Shown here one piece after another: positions 61,829 to 64,000 of a stretch of DNA of 64,000 bases (the stretch's first letter is position 1; each line of letters begins with the position of its first letter). Source of the DNA: an uncultured candidate division WPS-2 bacterium (GTDB lineage: Bacteria; Vulcanimicrobiota; Vulcanimicrobiia; Vulcanimicrobiales; Vulcanimicrobiaceae). The notes beneath the pieces are model-generated. The model was not told the DNA's origin. It saw nothing but the letters and a program-made list of their open reading frames with translations, and did not search any database. The stretch covers positions 1-64,000 of the forward strand of contig CALEYW010000031.1 in the NCBI GenBank assembly GCA_937927945.1. Direction: 5' to 3'. The position numbers and the translations under genes were made by a program.

Positions 61829-61848
61829 ATTCAAGAAATTTCTCGAAT
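61829..61848. promoter_or_regulatory. Operator 1: 20-bp inverted repeat before ArsR-rhodanese
   Basis: ATTCAAGAAATTTCTCGAAT is a near-perfect palindrome with a single mismatched pair, immediately before the ATG of the ArsR-rhodanese gene and 32 bases after the methyltransferase stop. It shares its first nine bases and its end with operator 2 at 62697. Size and symmetry fit a dimeric ArsR-family repressor. Confidence 0.75.
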
Positions 61849-61879
61849 ACGGCCGAGACCCCTTCCGCCGAGGCTGCTG

Positions 61880-62668
61880 TCAGGTAGACTTGACGGCTCG
61901 GAACGTGATCCCGAGCGTGCCGAAATCGGCCGCGCTCGTTTCTTGCGGCGCATCTGCGAAGACATCACCACGCCAGGTGATCTCGAATTCATTGAATCCA
62001 GCGGCTGCAACTGCAGCGGCGAGCTCTGCGTCAAGCAGAGCCCCGGCTATTCAACCGGTCCACAGATCGATTTTTCGCTTGGCACTTTCCGGAACGGCGC
62101 TTTCAACCAAAATGTCGGCAATTTGAAGCCGCCCACCCGGTCGCAGCACGCGATGCATCTCGCGTAGCGCTGCATCCTTGTCAGGTGTAAGGTTGAGGAC
62201 GCCGTTGGAAATCACGACATCGGCCCAACCGTCCTCCACCGGCAACGACTCCATGAATCCCTCGCGGATTTCGACGTTCTCGACGGAACCAGCAAGGACC
62301 GCACCGCGAGCCTTTTCGAGCATCGCCGCGGTCATGTCGACGCCGATCGCGCGCCCGCTAGGCCCTACCATCCTCGCTGCAATAAACGTGTCGATTCCCG
62401 CGCCGCACCCCACGTCGAGGACCCGCTCACCGGGCCGTAGCGGTTCGACTGCAAATGGATTCCCCGTGCCGGCAAACGACTCGATGCTGGCCTCTGGAAT
62501 CCCGGTCAGCCAATCCTCTTGGTACTTCAAGATGCCGGCGAGCCGCCGTCCGGTGTGAAAGTGGAAGCCCTTATGCGGGTCACGCGCGACCTCGGCGTAC
62601 TCACGCTGGATGGCATCTCGCAATTCGCCGATGTCGAAATCTACGATGGGGGTGCGATCGAGTTCCAC
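61880..62668 (-). CDS. ArsM-like SAM methyltransferase with in-frame TGA (candidate selenoprotein)
   Basis: A 262-residue protein if the TGA at 62051-62053 is read as selenocysteine 206: KRKIDLWTG-U-IAGALLDAEL. Start GTG 62666-62668 has GGAGG five bases upstream. The SAM fold is intact: ERVLDVGCGAGIDTFIAARM (motif I), IGVDMTAAMLEKAR and VISNGVLNLTPDKDAALREM. ArsM-like relatives have a substrate-binding Cys at the TGA position. After it the frame runs 56 more codons with family-like DVFADAPQETSAADFGTLGI. With TGA as stop, the last quarter would be lost. Likely methylates arsenite or another soft thiophile. Confidence 0.78.
62021..62043 (-). promoter_or_regulatory. Candidate bacterial SECIS stem-loop after the methyltransferase TGA
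   Basis: In the mRNA, bases 8-16 after the TGA (GGGCUCUGC) pair with bases 22-30 (GCAGAGCUC), nine pairs with only one G-U, closing a loop UUGAC at bases 17-21. The seven inner pairs are exact. Distance fits the bacterial SECIS model; the loop lacks the G in its first two positions that the model prefers. Confidence 0.6.
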
Positions 62669-62696
62669 GATTGCCTCCAAGTACCCGGCCTGACGG

Positions 62697-62716
62697 ATTC
62701 AAGAACTCAATTGAAT
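62697..62716. promoter_or_regulatory. Operator 2: 20-bp inverted repeat before the methyltransferase
   Basis: ATTCAAGAACTCAATTGAAT has ATTCAA and TTGAAT arms and matches operator 1 (61829-61848) in its first nine bases and its last four. It lies 29 bases upstream of the methyltransferase GTG. Two similar sites, one before each of two adjacent units, point to a common ArsR-rhodanese regulon. Confidence 0.7.
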
Positions 62717-62858
62717 AGCCCTACGCCCACCCGATCTTCGGGGGGCCACGGAGCGAGCGCTCGCTAATGAGTTGGATTCATCCGCGGTCGAGGATTGAAG
62801 TCCGCCGGGATCACGGTGGTCGATGGCGTGACATCGCTTGCAATCGCGTACTTTTTGG

Positions 62859-64000
62859 TCAAGGAGGGGCGGGTGGTGTGGCGATGATTGCTGCGAAGTT
62901 TGAGAGCAACCCAACACGACAGCAAACGCTGCGCTGGTAGGATGCGACGATGAGGCCGCCGGCGTTGAATCGGACGTTGTAACCGCCCAGCACCGAGGCC
63001 ACGACCGTCAAGAAGGCTTCATAGGGTCGGTAGTTCGTGACTGGACGCCAGGCCGCGAAGAACGCGGGGATACCTTCGACCATGGGCGACGAACCGAGGA
63101 TGAGCAGTAGCGCCGTGCGCGAGGACCTCTTGTGCCCATGCTCATGAAGCGGCGCGTTTGTCTCATGATCCCGAGTTTCACGATGCCACGTGGCTCCGTC
63201 ATGATCGTGCCGATGGCTGTGAGGTTGTCCGTTTCCATGCCGATGCGTATGCGCATGGGTGAGCGCTACCGATACGGTACGCAGCAGCGTGTATAGCGCA
63301 TCACCGTCATCGTCATCGCCGTGCTGACCGACTCCAGCGTTGTCGTGATCGTCGTGCTCGTCGAAGCGGGTGCTGTACGTCTCGGTTTGCCCGGCCGTCG
63401 TGACGGTCAGCAAGGCGTCGAACTGGTGAGGCTCTGGGATGGTGTCCGCCGACTCCCAATACGGCCCAAGGTTCTGCATTGCGAAGGTTTGACGGGAGCC
63501 GTCGTCTCGCACCGCCTCGATCGCAAGAGTGCCGAACGCGGGTCCGACGATGCGGAAGCGCGGCGGCGTGTCCCGTACGAAGATTGACAAAGCGATGGTT
63601 CCCGCCGACGTCGGTATCTTGTGGCGATCGCCTCCGTGCGTGTCGGTGGAAGTATCGTCATCGTGCGCGTGCCCGAGACCGTGATCGTGGCCTGTGACCT
63701 CCCCGCATCTCCCGTAGCGACCCGATTGCGATCCAGGCGCCGAAACCGATGAGGGCGAGGCTTGACGCAACCGACACGTATTGGCCGAAGCGTGTCGCGA
63801 ACGCGGCGCCGGCAATCCCAAACGACGAGACCGATGAGCAGGGTAGAGACGACATGTCCCGTGCCCGCCTTGAACGCTGCTTCTGCGGTCTCGCGGCGTG
63901 ACCACCCGTTTTGGCGAGCGATTAACGTGATAGGGACCCAGTGGTCGGGGACGACCGTGTGCAGGACTCCGACGCCGACAACGGCTCCTACGAGAAGCGC
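62859..64000 (-). pseudogene. His-rich metal transporter-like membrane protein, frameshifted and incomplete
   Basis: At the window edge the minus strand reads GVLHTVVPDHWVPITLIARQ then KAGTGHVVSTLLIGLVVW. One extra G near 63833 shifts to IAGAAFATRFGQYVSVASSL then ALIGFGAWIAIGSLREMRGG. Another shift near 63690 leads to a long His/Asp-rich loop (GHDHGLGHAHDDD; HAHTHRHGNGQPHSHRHDHD) and LLLILGSSPMVEGIPAFFAA. After that the expected helices are replaced by unrelated sequence to 62859. The PDHW start and His loops resemble NicO/RcnA-type nickel or cobalt exporters, but identity is uncertain. Confidence 0.6.

Noticed and set aside
1..64000. CRISPR arrays, tRNAs, rRNAs, transposases or phage genes
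   Set aside because: No regularly spaced short repeats, cloverleaf-like ends, IS-type reading frames or phage structural genes were seen on either strand.

Overview
This is a GC-rich bacterial chromosome window of 64 kb. It carries no rRNA, tRNA, CRISPR array or transposase that I could find. RND pumps, a class C beta-lactamase, a TRAP solute receptor and many secreted proteins suggest a diderm. The mix of decayed GC-rich genes would fit an uncultivated lineage such as Eremiobacterota/WPS-2, but that placement is only a guess. The window is strongly mosaic: compact intact operons alternate with fragments and frameshifted or duplicated gene remnants. Several frameshifts lie beside G or C runs, so some may be sequencing errors.

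Layout. 0-10 kb: LysR and MFS divergent pair, aquaporin, fumarase and short-chain dehydrogenase remnants, DoxX, TetR, an RsbU/RsbW-type phosphatase, a quinone-oxidoreductase-like enzyme, small proteins. 10-17 kb: acetyltransferase, a TetR and DHA2 drug-efflux unit flanked by an inverted pair of tautomerase copies, an RND fragment, then a two-gene operon of an isochorismatase-like protein and a DsbA/FrnE-like protein. 17-22 kb: ECF-type sigma factor with YCII protein, AtuA/DUF4387 remnants, glycosyltransferase, TRAP receptor. 22.9-30 kb: a giant Ser/Thr-kinase, ATPase and histidine-kinase hybrid with two response regulators and an AraC-type protein. 30-41 kb: decayed membrane-sensor genes, glycosyltransferase fragment, a secreted protein, PepSY and solute-binding operon, class C beta-lactamase. 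41-46 kb: MoxR, DUF58 and DUF4129 operon. 47-50 kb: SRPBCC, ArsR, SDR, DUF2182 and DUF899 operon with clear operators and a terminator. 50-58 kb: epimerase, a decayed sensor, RND pump and DUF302 divergent from a CsoR-like regulator. 58-64 kb: metal-ATPase remnant, the ArsR-rhodanese gene cluster, and a decayed His-rich transporter.

The most notable result is that three genes each carry a single in-frame TGA exactly where I expect a conserved or catalytic cysteine: the DsbA/FrnE-like protein (TGA at 16125-16127, giving *PFC instead of CPFC), an ETHE1-like metallo-beta-lactamase (59819-59821) and an ArsM-like methyltransferase (62051-62053). In each, the reading frame continues to the normal family end, and a stem-loop follows at the spacing expected for a bacterial SECIS element. 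These look like selenoproteins. Two of them belong to one locus (59153-62716) with a rhodanese-fused ArsR regulator and an MFS transporter. Two similar 20-bp inverted repeats in that locus, one before the methyltransferase and one before the regulator, look like operators of a shared regulon: a possible selenocysteine-based response to arsenic or reactive sulfur. The selenocysteine machinery itself is not in this window.
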